From: Megalopta genalis
Taxonomy: Eukaryota; Arthropoda; Insecta; Hymenoptera; Halictidae
Length of the DNA: 64,000 nt
Assembly (NCBI RefSeq): GCF_051020955.1
Contig: NW_027476523.1
Span: 124,001-188,000, forward strand
Direction: 5' to 3'
Shown here: positions 49,761 through 59,168 of the stretch, piece by piece
How positions within the stretch are numbered: the first letter of the stretch is position 1
Layout: each line of letters opens with the position of its first letter
Notes under the pieces: model-generated
Seen by the model: the letters and a program-made list of their open reading frames with translations, nothing else
Database searches by the model: none
Told to the model about the DNA's origin: nothing
Program-made: the position numbers and the translations under genes

Positions 49761-52700
49761 TCAGCTGCCCGGGGTTTCTCGGCGTGGGCGCGCACGCCGT
49801 CCCCGGGCACGTCGGGCGGGATCTGTAAGCTCCCGATCCCGCTCGGCAGCCTCCTTCCGCGACATAACATCCTCGCAGAAAGAGATTGCTGCCGCCCACT
49901 TCCCCGGGCTCTCCAGCATGGCCCCAACTAGGCTGGAGAGTGCGAGGTCGTGACCGACTTCCCGTTTTAGGACTCGGCGCAGCGCTGAAAAGGCGGGACA
50001 TTCCTCCAGCGTGTGCTGCGCCGAGTCTTCCTCCGCGCCACAATGGTGGCACACCGTCGTCGCTTCCCGCCCGATGCGACACAGGTAGACACCGAAGCAG
50101 CCATGCCCGGTGAACACCTGCGTCGCTCGGTAGGAGAGCCTGCCATGCCGTCTCTCCCGCCACGAGGTGAAGTGCGGCAGGAGAGCCCCGGGGACGCGCT
50201 CGCCGGCGTGGGAGCAAAGCTCGGCACGCCATCTGGCGAGCGCTAGTCGCCGGGCCTGGAGCTCGAAGCCCTCGACCGTCTCTCGCTCCGGCGGGGCCCC
50301 TCGAGCACGGCTGGCGATGCTTGTGCGCCCATAAACATAGGCGCGCACCGCCGCCTGAAGCTCGAAGGGAAGTTCTCCCGCCAGAGCAAGCGCCGCCACG
50401 GTAGACGTGGTGCGGTAACCTCTTATGAGGCGGATGGCCATCCGCCTCTGCAGCCGGCGCAACAACAGCGTGTTGCGCCGGCTGGTCATCACGTACGGCG
50501 CCCATATTGGGGCACCGTATAAGGCCATAGACCGCACCACGCCCAGGTATAGGCGGCGCACCAAATCTCCCGGTCCCCCGAGGTTGGGCAGCAGGCGGCC
50601 CAAAGAGGCCGCCGCCTTTTCGACTCGGGGGACGAGACGGTCGAGATGCGCATCGAAGCTCCAGCGGCTGTCGAGGATCAGTCCGAGATATTTCAACTCG
50701 GACTTCACCTCGACGCAGGCTTCTCCAACCCGGATCCACGATCTGGCCGGTGGCCGAGACCGAGGCCGTCCGTGAAACCAGACAGCCTCGGCCTTCTCCG
50801 GGGCTATTTCCAGCCCCAGATCGCGGATCCTCGCGACGACGGCTGCCACCGCAACCTCTGCTCGTCGGATGGTCCTCTCGAAGGTACTCCCGACGGCGAC
50901 CACCAACGTGTCGTCCGCGTAGCAGACGAGGGTGGCACCGTCGGGCAGGGAGGCCTTCTCCAGGACCGCGTTGTAACCCAGGTCCCACAGGAGCGGTCCT
51001 AAAACGGACCCCTGCGGGACCCCGCGGTCCACTTCCCTCCGTATCATCCCGTACCGGCCCGGGTATTCGACCCACCTGTCCCGCAGGTAGGCACCGATCA
51101 CCCGCCTCAGATAGGGAGGCACCTGGTGATCGACGAGGGCCTCCCTAATGGCGGACCAGGGCAGGGTGTTGAACGCATTGACGATGTCAATGGACACCGC
51201 CAAGCACACCCCGCCCCTTGCCACGGCATTGTCCGAGAGGGACTTGAGACGGTCGATAGCGTCGACCGTCGATCGCCCCTCCCGGAAGCCAAACTGGCAG
51301 TCCGCCAGATCTGGGCCGTCGCGGGACAGGTGTCTGGAGAGGCGGGCAACAATGATCTTCTCGAAGATCTTGCCCGCCTCATCCAGGAGACAAATGGGCC
51401 GGTACGCGGAGGGAGAATCCCCCGGCCTCCCATCCTTCCTCAAGAGGACCATCCGACTTTCTCTCCATAGGTCGGGGAACGTCCCCGACCTCAGGAGCCC
51501 AGAGTAGAGGCTCCTCAGCCTCTCCCCCAGGACGCTCGCTGCGAGCAACCAGACCCGGCCGGGGATACCGTCCGGCCCCGGGGAGGTATTCTTGCCCCGA
51601 AGCCATTTGACGACCCCGGCCATCTCCTCCGGCGCGACCTCAAGATCCGGGGACCACTCATGTTCCTCTGGATCAGGGTCGGGCCTGGACGCCTCCCCGC
51701 TAACGGGGAATAACGCGTCCACGACCCGCCCGAGCAGCCCCGGATCCAAGCTCTCCGTCACGGGGGGCGCCCAGGGACGCAATCGTCCCAATGCCATCTT
51801 GTATGGGCGCCCCCACGGATCTCGGTTCAGAGAGCCGAGGAGATCGCGCCAGGCCTGGTCCTTCGCTCGCCTGATGGCCAGCTGCAGGGCGACCACCTTC
51901 TCCCGATATCGCCCATACAGCTGGGCAGCCAGCACGTCGTCCGTACGTCGTCGTCGACGGGCGCGAGCGTACTGGCGTCGCGCGCGGACGCACTCGGTGC
52001 GTAACTCCGCTATCGCGCGCGACCACCAGTACACCGCCTTCCTCGGGAAGACCCTGGCCCGGGGCATGGCTACGTCGCAAATGGACGTCATTGCGCCACG
52101 GAACCAATGGGCCTCCCCATTCCCGTCGACTGGCCCGGCCGGTGTTGCTGGCCAGGCCACGACGCGGGCCGCCGCCATCAGAGCGTCCTGGTCGAGGCGC
52201 TTCAGCGCCCACCGCGGTCGAGGCGAACCTTCATCGGCGGGGCGACGACGGAGTGTCGATGGTGGGGCGGCGGAGAGGTCGAGAACTATGTATCTGTGGT
52301 CAGACAACGTCTCGACCCCTTCCGCCACCCTCCACCCCGTAATACGGCGCGCGGCCTGGGGCGTTGCCCACGAAAGGTCAACGATGGACCCCCCGTTATG
52401 CCGCACGCACGTATGGACCGAGCCCGTGTTCAGGAGACGGAGCTCCAGTCCCGCCGCCCAATCCAGCACCTCCCGGCCCCTCGAATCAGTCCCGGGGGAA
52501 CCCCAAGCCGTGGCCTTGGCATTAAAGTCCCCCAGGACCAGCACCGGACGGGGATGGCAGCGGGAGACGCATCTCCCTACCCCGTCCAGATACTGCTCAA
52601 ACTCTTCGAGGGACCACCTTGGAGGTGCGTATATCGCCACAACCGCGGTGCCGCCCCAATCGACGGCCACGTATCCCAGGCCGCGCTCGATAAGCGAGCA

Positions 52701-52904
52701 CGGCGGGGACCCCGGCCTCCCAGCCCAAATAATCGCGGCGGAGCCAATCGAGTCCCCCATCCAGTGTGGATGTTTGGGGACCCTGTGCGGCTCCGCCACG
52801 ACTGCCAACCCGGCACCCCGCTCGGCCAGGCATTGAAACAGGAGATCCTGCGCTCTGGCCGAGCAGTTGAGGTTGACTTGTATTATCGGGCCCGGGGGCC
52901 CCAT
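49761..52904 (-). CDS. ORF2 endonuclease / reverse transcriptase, copy L
   Basis: 1047 residues, intact. The N-terminal ~300 residues carry G/M markers (TPQAARR, STLRRRP, WWSRAIAEL). From ~400 to ~940 it carries K markers (RPDPDPEEHEW, KNTSPGPDG, LEIAPEK). The last ~80 residues resemble J (CEDVMSRK). No junction disrupts the frame. Confidence 0.94.
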   Translation of the reverse strand: MGPPGPIIQVNLNCSARAQDLLFQCLAERGAGLAVVAEPHRVPKHPHWMGDSIGSAAIIWAGRPGSPPCSLIERGLGYVAVDWGGTAVVAIYAPPRWSLEEFEQYLDGVGRCVSRCHPRPVLVLGDFNAKATAWGSPGTDSRGREVLDWAAGLELRLLNTGSVHTCVRHNGGSIVDLSWATPQAARRITGWRVAEGVETLSDHRYIVLDLSAAPPSTLRRRPADEGSPRPRWALKRLDQDALMAAARVVAWPATPAGPVDGNGEAHWFRGAMTSICDVAMPRARVFPRKAVYWWSRAIAELRTECVRARRQYARARRRRRTDDVLAAQLYGRYREKVVALQLAIRRAKDQAWRDLLGSLNRDPWGRPYKMALGRLRPWAPPVTESLDPGLLGRVVDALFPVSGEASRPDPDPEEHEWSPDLEVAPEEMAGVVKWLRGKNTSPGPDGIPGRVWLLAASVLGERLRSLYSGLLRSGTFPDLWRESRMVLLRKDGRPGDSPSAYRPICLLDEAGKIFEKIIVARLSRHLSRDGPDLADCQFGFREGRSTVDAIDRLKSLSDNAVARGGVCLAVSIDIVNAFNTLPWSAIREALVDHQVPPYLRRVIGAYLRDRWVEYPGRYGMIRREVDRGVPQGSVLGPLLWDLGYNAVLEKASLPDGATLVCYADDTLVVAVGSTFERTIRRAEVAVAAVVARIRDLGLEIAPEKAEAVWFHGRPRSRPPARSWIRVGEACVEVKSELKYLGLILDSRWSFDAHLDRLVPRVEKAAASLGRLLPNLGGPGDLVRRLYLGVVRSMALYGAPIWAPYVMTSRRNTLLLRRLQRRMAIRLIRGYRTTSTVAALALAGELPFELQAAVRAYVYGRTSIASRARGAPPERETVEGFELQARRLALARWRAELCSHAGERVPGALLPHFTSWRERRHGRLSYRATQVFTGHGCFGVYLCRIGREATTVCHHCGAEEDSAQHTLEECPAFSALRRVLKREVGHDLALSSLVGAMLESPGKWAAAISFCEDVMSRKEAAERDRELTDPARRARGRRARPRRETPGS

Positions 52905-55042
52905 TACACAGCCGTGTCCATCGCCGTCACGGCCGCGGATGCGGTGGCGTCAGGGACTTTAGTGGCCCCATTCGCCCCCGCGGGTGCGGCGGTAGCATCA
53001 GGCGGTGCCGCCTTTTCGTTGCTGGCCACGGTGGTCGCTGCCTTGGCCATCGTGGTTTCCTTCCCTTTTTTATTGAATCTGGCAGACGACCTTTGGCCGC
53101 CTACCTTGCCTCGCCTCGCACTGACAGGACACGCCCGGCCGCCGAGGCGGTGACCAGAAGGCCTGCCCGCGCCCGCACAAAGCGGACAATTGGGCGTGGC
53201 CGTACAGGCTGCCACCTTATGGTCCCGACTGCCGCATCTATAGCAGCAGTCGGACCTATCCTCGGCAGAAGTGCACCGCTGACTGGTGTGGCCAACATCA
53301 AGGCAACGGTAACACTGCAGAGGCCGGGCACTCAGGGCCTCCACGGCTGCATGGGTCCAGCCGACGGTTATCCGGCCCGCGACAGCAACCTTGCGAGCGG
53401 CCGCGGCAGGACATCGGACCCAGAGGGTGCCCAATCCCGAAGGGAAAGACCGGATTTCGCCGGTATTGATGTCCCCCTCGCTGCACCCGCCCACGCGGGC
53501 AACAGCCGCAGCGACCTCCGCCGGCGTGGTCGAATCGACCAGGCCGCGCACCCTAAGGTCAGCTTTTTTGACCGGACGCGCGACCTTTACGCCGGTGCCT
53601 GCCAGCGCTTCCGCCACTTTTGTGGCGAGGACGGTGGCCTTGGCGGCCCCATCGGTACCAGGGACTTCCAAAATTAACCCCCCAGTCACCGCCCTTCGCG
53701 GCCTCAGCGAGGCGATGCCAATTTCTGCCAGGTCCACCTTGGACCTGGCAGTGGCCATCGCCTGCGCGTAAGTAATGTCCACGCCAGACGGAACCGTTAT
53801 GGTAACCGCTGCTGTGCGTGGCGGTCGCGGAGGCAGGGGTGTCTTCCTGGGGGCCGCCGGGACCACCCGTCCTTTTTTATTATTCGCCGCCGCAGTGGCC
53901 TTGGCAGCCGCCTTTTTAGCCTTGCGGCCAACCACCTGGGACCACGCCTCCTGGGGCGGAGGCGCGGCAGAGGGTAGCGCCGATTCTGCTCGCGGTCGAG
54001 CGGGCTCCGTCTGGGCCGCTATAGCCGCCCCAGCTTTCCCACCTTTCTTCTTCTTCTTCGTCTTCCGCCCCACCCTGTCCGAAGACTGTGAGGGGACGGA
54101 CGGCCCAGGTGCCACCGATCGCAGGGCCGAGTCCGTTCGCGGCGCGAGCTCCCTCCTGAATGACGCCAATTTGGCGTCTATCAGGGCGCTTATCTGCGCC
54201 AGAAAATCTGCGGGCGCAGTCGCATGTGGGGGCGAGGACTTTTCTTGCCCGGAGCGTTGGCAGTCCCGGGCGGCGACGATCGGCGGCGATACTGAGCCCT
54301 CTCCCGGGCGCGGCGGCGGAGGCATTGCGGCAGCAGCCGTACTCGCCTCCACCACCTGCCGGAGCCGAGCCACCTCCGCCCGCAGCTCCGTCATTTGCCC
54401 CCTGAGGACGGCATTGTCTGCCTCCAGGGCACGCGTGGCGTCGGTAGCTGACCTAACCGCAAGCTCGGACACCCCCACCCTGCCGTTTAAGGCGGCCACC
54501 CTTAGGGCGCGGGCCAAATTGCCCTTCAGCCCCTTTGACACGCTGGAGATCCTGGCCACTTCATCCAGGCTCTCCAATATAGCGGCCGCGACATCCCGCG
54601 TTGGACGGTTGCGGAAATTTTCCGCTATATCCGTCTCGTCCGGGAGCGGGACGCTCGACCGCGATGGTCTCGGCACGGGGGCTCCCGGGTCGAATATCGC
54701 CGCCACCTCCCTTGCCTCGGCCTCCAGCTGCGAAGCCTCGGCCAGCCTAAGTTTGGCCTCTGCGAGGCCAACATATTCGCCGGTCGTCGGCGGCCGTCCT
54801 CTTTTCCTCGCTGACGACGAGCCCGGGACACTCTGCGATGAGTGGTGGGAGGAGACAGAGAAATCTGACTCCTCCCCCTCATCGCACTCACCAAGGCCCG
54901 CTGCGGTCCTCTTTTTGCCGCGTGTCGCCGAATGCCTCCGCGACACCGGCTCTGTGCATCTTTTGAGGCGCACGATAGGCCCGCGCACCTCCACCTCACG
55001 CTCGTTTCCCCCCTCCCCGGTTATTTGTTTAAAAGAATCCAT
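52904..55042 (-). CDS. ORF1 gag-like protein, copy L
   Basis: 712 residues from the conserved MDS Met. The central portion copies F-specific variants (VAARDCQRS, PPHATAP) while the C-terminal portion has the RPSGHRLGGRACPVS type seen in E, G, K and M. As in copy C, an extra base upstream puts the alternative ATG out of frame. One change, EIRSFPSG near 531, is private. Confidence 0.92.
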   Translation of the reverse strand: MDSFKQITGEGGNEREVEVRGPIVRLKRCTEPVSRRHSATRGKKRTAAGLGECDEGEESDFSVSSHHSSQSVPGSSSARKRGRPPTTGEYVGLAEAKLRLAEASQLEAEAREVAAIFDPGAPVPRPSRSSVPLPDETDIAENFRNRPTRDVAAAILESLDEVARISSVSKGLKGNLARALRVAALNGRVGVSELAVRSATDATRALEADNAVLRGQMTELRAEVARLRQVVEASTAAAAMPPPPRPGEGSVSPPIVAARDCQRSGQEKSSPPHATAPADFLAQISALIDAKLASFRRELAPRTDSALRSVAPGPSVPSQSSDRVGRKTKKKKKGGKAGAAIAAQTEPARPRAESALPSAAPPPQEAWSQVVGRKAKKAAAKATAAANNKKGRVVPAAPRKTPLPPRPPRTAAVTITVPSGVDITYAQAMATARSKVDLAEIGIASLRPRRAVTGGLILEVPGTDGAAKATVLATKVAEALAGTGVKVARPVKKADLRVRGLVDSTTPAEVAAAVARVGGCSEGDINTGEIRSFPSGLGTLWVRCPAAAARKVAVAGRITVGWTHAAVEALSARPLQCYRCLDVGHTSQRCTSAEDRSDCCYRCGSRDHKVAACTATPNCPLCAGAGRPSGHRLGGRACPVSARRGKVGGQRSSARFNKKGKETTMAKAATTVASNEKAAPPDATAAPAGANGATKVPDATASAAVTAMDTAV

Positions 55043-55467
55043 AATTGGTCCCACGAGTGTGGTCGGAAAGAAAGGTCACCCCGGGCAGAGCCGCCATACC
55101 CGGGGAAGGCTAATACACCCGGGGGTCGCCAGGTACCCCGGGGTTGTCCGCTAAAGATTGGTGCACCCACCAACCATAGCTGGCGCTTACTCCAGCTACA
55201 CCCTCATCACCGCGCAACACTGTTTGGGGCTAGGGATTTTTTAGAGAGGTTGTCATCCTCGCGGCCCGGCCGGTTAAGGCAAGACCCCCGTTCCTGTAAA
55301 ACATGACCACAGGTTTACGGTATGTGTCCGACTTTAGTTGGCCCCTCACCTCAAGCCACTCCGGCATGGTAGAACCTGCCAGGGAATAAATTCCCCGCCG
55401 GCACAGCCTTGAGGATCATTAGGGCACGAAGCCCCCCCACCACGACAAGGTAGCGGACACGGGGGGG

Positions 55468-55481
55468 ACCTTGACATAACC
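55468..55481. repeat. 11-bp telomere-like repeat, 1 unit plus 3 nt
   Basis: 14 nt between copies L and M. Confidence 0.9.
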
Positions 55482-56024
55482 TTTTTTTTTTTTTTTTTTT
55501 TTTATTTTACGTGGAGGAAATCTGCTCGCCAGACACCCCCGCCCCGCCCGGGGGAGCGTGACGAGGGTAGTGTGGGGATTGACCCACTAAAACCTCCACG
55601 GCGACCTGAGGACGCAGGACCGATCGCTGGCGATTCAACGGGGGAGCCACGGGAACTCTTGAAGAACACTACCGCGGCTCCCCCTCTCCTGGCCGGCCAT
55701 CAAGATGGTAACGATGGCCGGCCGCGTCCCGGGGGGAAATAAAATAAATCCTCCCCCCTAAAATCCAATTAAATTCGGCGGCGCGAGGGGTCGCACCCCG
55801 CACCGCCCCGACACGGCGACCGCGCGATAGGTGACCAGGGCCCCCGCCCTGATCACAGCGGCCGCCGGGGGGACGACGAGTATATTGGAGGAGGATCACA
55901 ATTATCCCTCGCCTCCTTCAGGCGACTCGTCATCCCCCACTCCCAACAGTGGAGGTCCTCCTCTGTTGGCGGGCGGCGGGCAATGAAACCAGCATGTTCT
56001 GGTACACCCGCCGCCCGCCTACTC

Positions 56025-59000
56025 TCAGCTGCCCGGGGTTTCTCGGCGTGGGCGCGCACGCCGTCCCCGGGCACGTCGGGCGGGATCTGTAAGGTCCCGA
56101 TCCCGCTCGGCAGCCTCCTTCCGCGACATAACAACCTCGCAGAAAGAGATTGCTGCCGCCCACTTCCCCGGGCTCTCCAGCATGGCCCCAACTAGGCTGG
56201 AGAGTGCGAGGTCGTGACCGACTTCCCGTTTTAGGACTCGGCGCAGCGCTGAAAAGGCGGGACATTCCTCCAGCGTGTGCTGCGCCGAGTCTTCCTCCGC
56301 GCCACAATGGTGGCACACCGTCGTCGCTTCCCGCCCGATGCGACACAGGTAGACACCGAAGCAGCCATGCCCGGTGAACACCTGCGTCGCTCGGTAGGAG
56401 AGCCTGCCATGCCGTCTCTCCCGCCACGAGGTGAAGTGCGGCAGGAGAGCCCCGGGGACGCGCTCGCCGGCGTGGGAGCTAAGCTCGGCACGCCATCTGG
56501 CGAGCGCTAGTCTCCGGGCCTGGAGCTCGAAGCCCTCGACCGTCTCTCGCTCCGGCGGGGCCCCTCGAGCACGGCTGGCGATGCTTGTGCGCCCATAAAC
56601 ATAGGCGCGCACCGCCGCCTGAAGCTCGAAGGGAAGTTCTCCCGCCAGAGCAAGCGCCGCCACGGTAGAGGTGGTGCGGTAACCCCTTATGAGGCGGATG
56701 GCCATCCGCCTCTGCAGCCGGCGCAACAACAGCGTGTTGCGCCGGCTGGTCATCACGTACGGCGCCCATATTGGGGCACCGTATAAGGCCATAGACCGCA
56801 CCACGCCCAGGTATAGGCGGCGCACCAAATCTCCCGGTCCCCCGAGGTTGGGCAGCAGGCGGCCCAAAGAGGCCGCCGCCTTTTCGACTCGGGGGACGAG
56901 ACGGTCGAGATGCGCATCGAAGCACCAGTGGCTATCGAGGATCAGTCCGAGATATTTAAACTCGGACTTCACCTCGACGCAGGCTTCTCCAACCCGGATC
57001 CACGATCTGGCCGGTGGCCGAGACCGAGGCCGTCCGTGAAACCAGACAGCCTCGGCCTTCTCCGGGGCTATTTTCAGCCCCAGATCGCGGATCCTCGCGA
57101 CGACGGCTGCCACCGCAACCTCTGCTCGACGGATGGTCCTCTCGAAGGTACTCCCGACGGCGGCCACCAACGTGTCGTCCGCGTAGCAGACGAGGGTGGC
57201 ACCGTCGGGCAGGGAGGCCTTTTCCAGGACCGCGTTGTAACCTAGGTCCCACAGGAGCGGTCCTAAAACGGACCCCTGCGGGACCCCGCGGTCCACTTCC
57301 CTCCGTATCATCCCGCACCGGCCCGGGTATTCAACCCACCTGTCCCGCAGGTAGGCCCCGATCACCCGCCTCAGATAGGGAGGCACCTGGTGATCGACGA
57401 GGGCCTCCCTAATGGCGGACCAGGGCAGGGTGTTGAACGCATTGACGATGTCAATGGACACCGCCAAGCACACCCCGCCCCTTGCCACGGCATTGTCCGA
57501 GAGGGACTTGAGACGGTCGATTGCGTCGACCGTCGATCGCCCCTCCCGGAAGCCAAACTGGCAGTCCGCCAGATCTGGGCCGTCGCGGGACAGGTGTCTG
57601 GAGAGGCGGGCAACAATGATCTTCTCGAAGATCTTTCCCGCCTCATCCAGGAGACAAATGGGCCGGTACGCGGAGGGAGAATCCCCCGGCCTCCCATCCT
57701 TCCTCAAGAGGACCATCCGACTTTCTCTCCATAGGTCGGGGAACGTCCCCGACCTCAGGAGCCCAGAGTAGAGGCTCCTCAGCCTCTCGCCCAGGACGCT
57801 CGCGGCGAGCAGCCAGACCCGGCCGGGGATACCGTCCGGCCCCGGGGCGGTATTCTTGCCCCGGAGCCATTTGACGACCCCGGCCATCTCCTCCGGCGCG
57901 ACCTCAAGATCCGGGGACCACTCATGTTCCTCTGGCTCAGGGACAGGCCGGGTCGCCTCCCCGCTAACGGGGAATAAAGCGTCCACGACCCGCCCGAGCA
58001 GCCCCGGATCCAGGCTCTCCGTCACGGGGGGCGCCCAGGGACGCAATCGTCCCAATGCCATCTTGTATGGGCGCCCCCACGGATCTCGGTTTAGAGAGCC
58101 GAGGAGATCGCGCCAGGCCTGGTCCTTCGCTCGCCTGATGGCCAGCTGCAGGGCGACCACCTTCTCCCGATATCGCCCGTACAGCTGGGCAGCCAGAACG
58201 TCGTCCGTACGTCGTCGTCGACGGGCGCGAGCGTACTGGCGTCGCGCGCGGACGCACTCGGTGCGTAACTCCGCTATCGCGCGCGACCACCAGTACACCG
58301 CCTTCCTCGGGAAGACCCTGGCCCGGGGCATGGCTACGTCGCAAATGGACGTCATTGCGCCACGGAACCAATGGGCCTCCCCATTCCCGTCGACTGGCCC
58401 GGCCGGTGTTGCTGGCCAGGCCACGACGTGGGCCGCCGCCATCAGAGCCTCCTGGTCGAGGCGCTTCAGCGCCCACCGCGGTCGAGGCGAACCTTCATCG
58501 GCGGGGCGACGACGGAGTGTCGATGGTGGGGCGGCGGAGAGGTCGAGAACTATGTATCTGTGGTCAGACAACGTCTCGACCCCTTCCGCCACCCTCCACC
58601 CCGTAATACGGCGCGCGGCCTGGGGCGTTGCCCACGAAAGGTCAACGATGGACCCCCCGTTATGCCGCACGCACGTATGGACCGAGCCCGTGTTCAGGAG
58701 ACGGAGCTCCAGTCCCGCCGCCCAATCCAGCACCTCCCGGCCCCTCGAATCAGTCCCGGGGGAACCCCAAGCCGTGGCCTTGGCATTAAAGTCCCCCAGG
58801 ACCAGCACCGGACGGGGATGGCAGCGGGAGACGCATCTCCCTACCCCGTCCAGATACTGCTCAAACTCTTCGAGGGACCACCTTGGAGGTGCGTATATCG
58901 CCACAACCGCGGTGCCGCCCCAATCGACGGCCACGTATCCCAGGCCTCGCTCGATAAGCGAGCACGGCGGGGACCCCGGCCTCCCAGCCCAAATAATCGC

Positions 59001-59168
59001 GGCGGAGCCAATCGAGTCCCCCATCCAGTGTGGATGTTTGGGGACCCTGTGCGGCTCCGCCACGACTGCCAACCCGGCACCCCGCTCGGCCAGGCATTGA
59101 AACAGGAGATCCTGCGCTCTGGCCGAGCAGTTGAGGTTAACTTGTATTATCGGGCCCGGGGGCCCCAT
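56025..59168 (-). CDS. ORF2 endonuclease / reverse transcriptase, copy M
   Basis: 1047 residues, uninterrupted. Private substitutions include LDQEALM near 238, TLVAAVGS just after YADD, EFKYLGLILDSHWCF near 736, ELSSHAGE near 895 and CEVVMSRK near 1010. The endonuclease part shares markers with G and L. Catalytic positions are unchanged. Confidence 0.94.
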   Translation of the reverse strand: MGPPGPIIQVNLNCSARAQDLLFQCLAERGAGLAVVAEPHRVPKHPHWMGDSIGSAAIIWAGRPGSPPCSLIERGLGYVAVDWGGTAVVAIYAPPRWSLEEFEQYLDGVGRCVSRCHPRPVLVLGDFNAKATAWGSPGTDSRGREVLDWAAGLELRLLNTGSVHTCVRHNGGSIVDLSWATPQAARRITGWRVAEGVETLSDHRYIVLDLSAAPPSTLRRRPADEGSPRPRWALKRLDQEALMAAAHVVAWPATPAGPVDGNGEAHWFRGAMTSICDVAMPRARVFPRKAVYWWSRAIAELRTECVRARRQYARARRRRRTDDVLAAQLYGRYREKVVALQLAIRRAKDQAWRDLLGSLNRDPWGRPYKMALGRLRPWAPPVTESLDPGLLGRVVDALFPVSGEATRPVPEPEEHEWSPDLEVAPEEMAGVVKWLRGKNTAPGPDGIPGRVWLLAASVLGERLRSLYSGLLRSGTFPDLWRESRMVLLRKDGRPGDSPSAYRPICLLDEAGKIFEKIIVARLSRHLSRDGPDLADCQFGFREGRSTVDAIDRLKSLSDNAVARGGVCLAVSIDIVNAFNTLPWSAIREALVDHQVPPYLRRVIGAYLRDRWVEYPGRCGMIRREVDRGVPQGSVLGPLLWDLGYNAVLEKASLPDGATLVCYADDTLVAAVGSTFERTIRRAEVAVAAVVARIRDLGLKIAPEKAEAVWFHGRPRSRPPARSWIRVGEACVEVKSEFKYLGLILDSHWCFDAHLDRLVPRVEKAAASLGRLLPNLGGPGDLVRRLYLGVVRSMALYGAPIWAPYVMTSRRNTLLLRRLQRRMAIRLIRGYRTTSTVAALALAGELPFELQAAVRAYVYGRTSIASRARGAPPERETVEGFELQARRLALARWRAELSSHAGERVPGALLPHFTSWRERRHGRLSYRATQVFTGHGCFGVYLCRIGREATTVCHHCGAEEDSAQHTLEECPAFSALRRVLKREVGHDLALSSLVGAMLESPGKWAAAISFCEVVMSRKEAAERDRDLTDPARRARGRRARPRRETPGS

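Larger units (their letters stand above)
49226..55467 (-). mobile_element. Family-1 non-LTR retrotransposon, copy L (full length, mosaic)
   Basis: Poly(A) 14 nt (49226-49239), 3'UTR 49240-49760, intact ORF2 and ORF1, C/G/L-type 5'UTR. Diagnostic variants switch along its length: 3' end J-like, ~50.0-51.9 kb K-like, ~52.0 kb onward G-like, central ORF1 F-like, 5'UTR C-like. Confidence 0.94.

Noticed and set aside
55669..55899. A ~76-codon frame in the 3'UTR (MILLQYTRR...)
   Set aside because: It overlaps the structured 3'UTR, is broken or has different ends in several copies, and has no recognisable domain.
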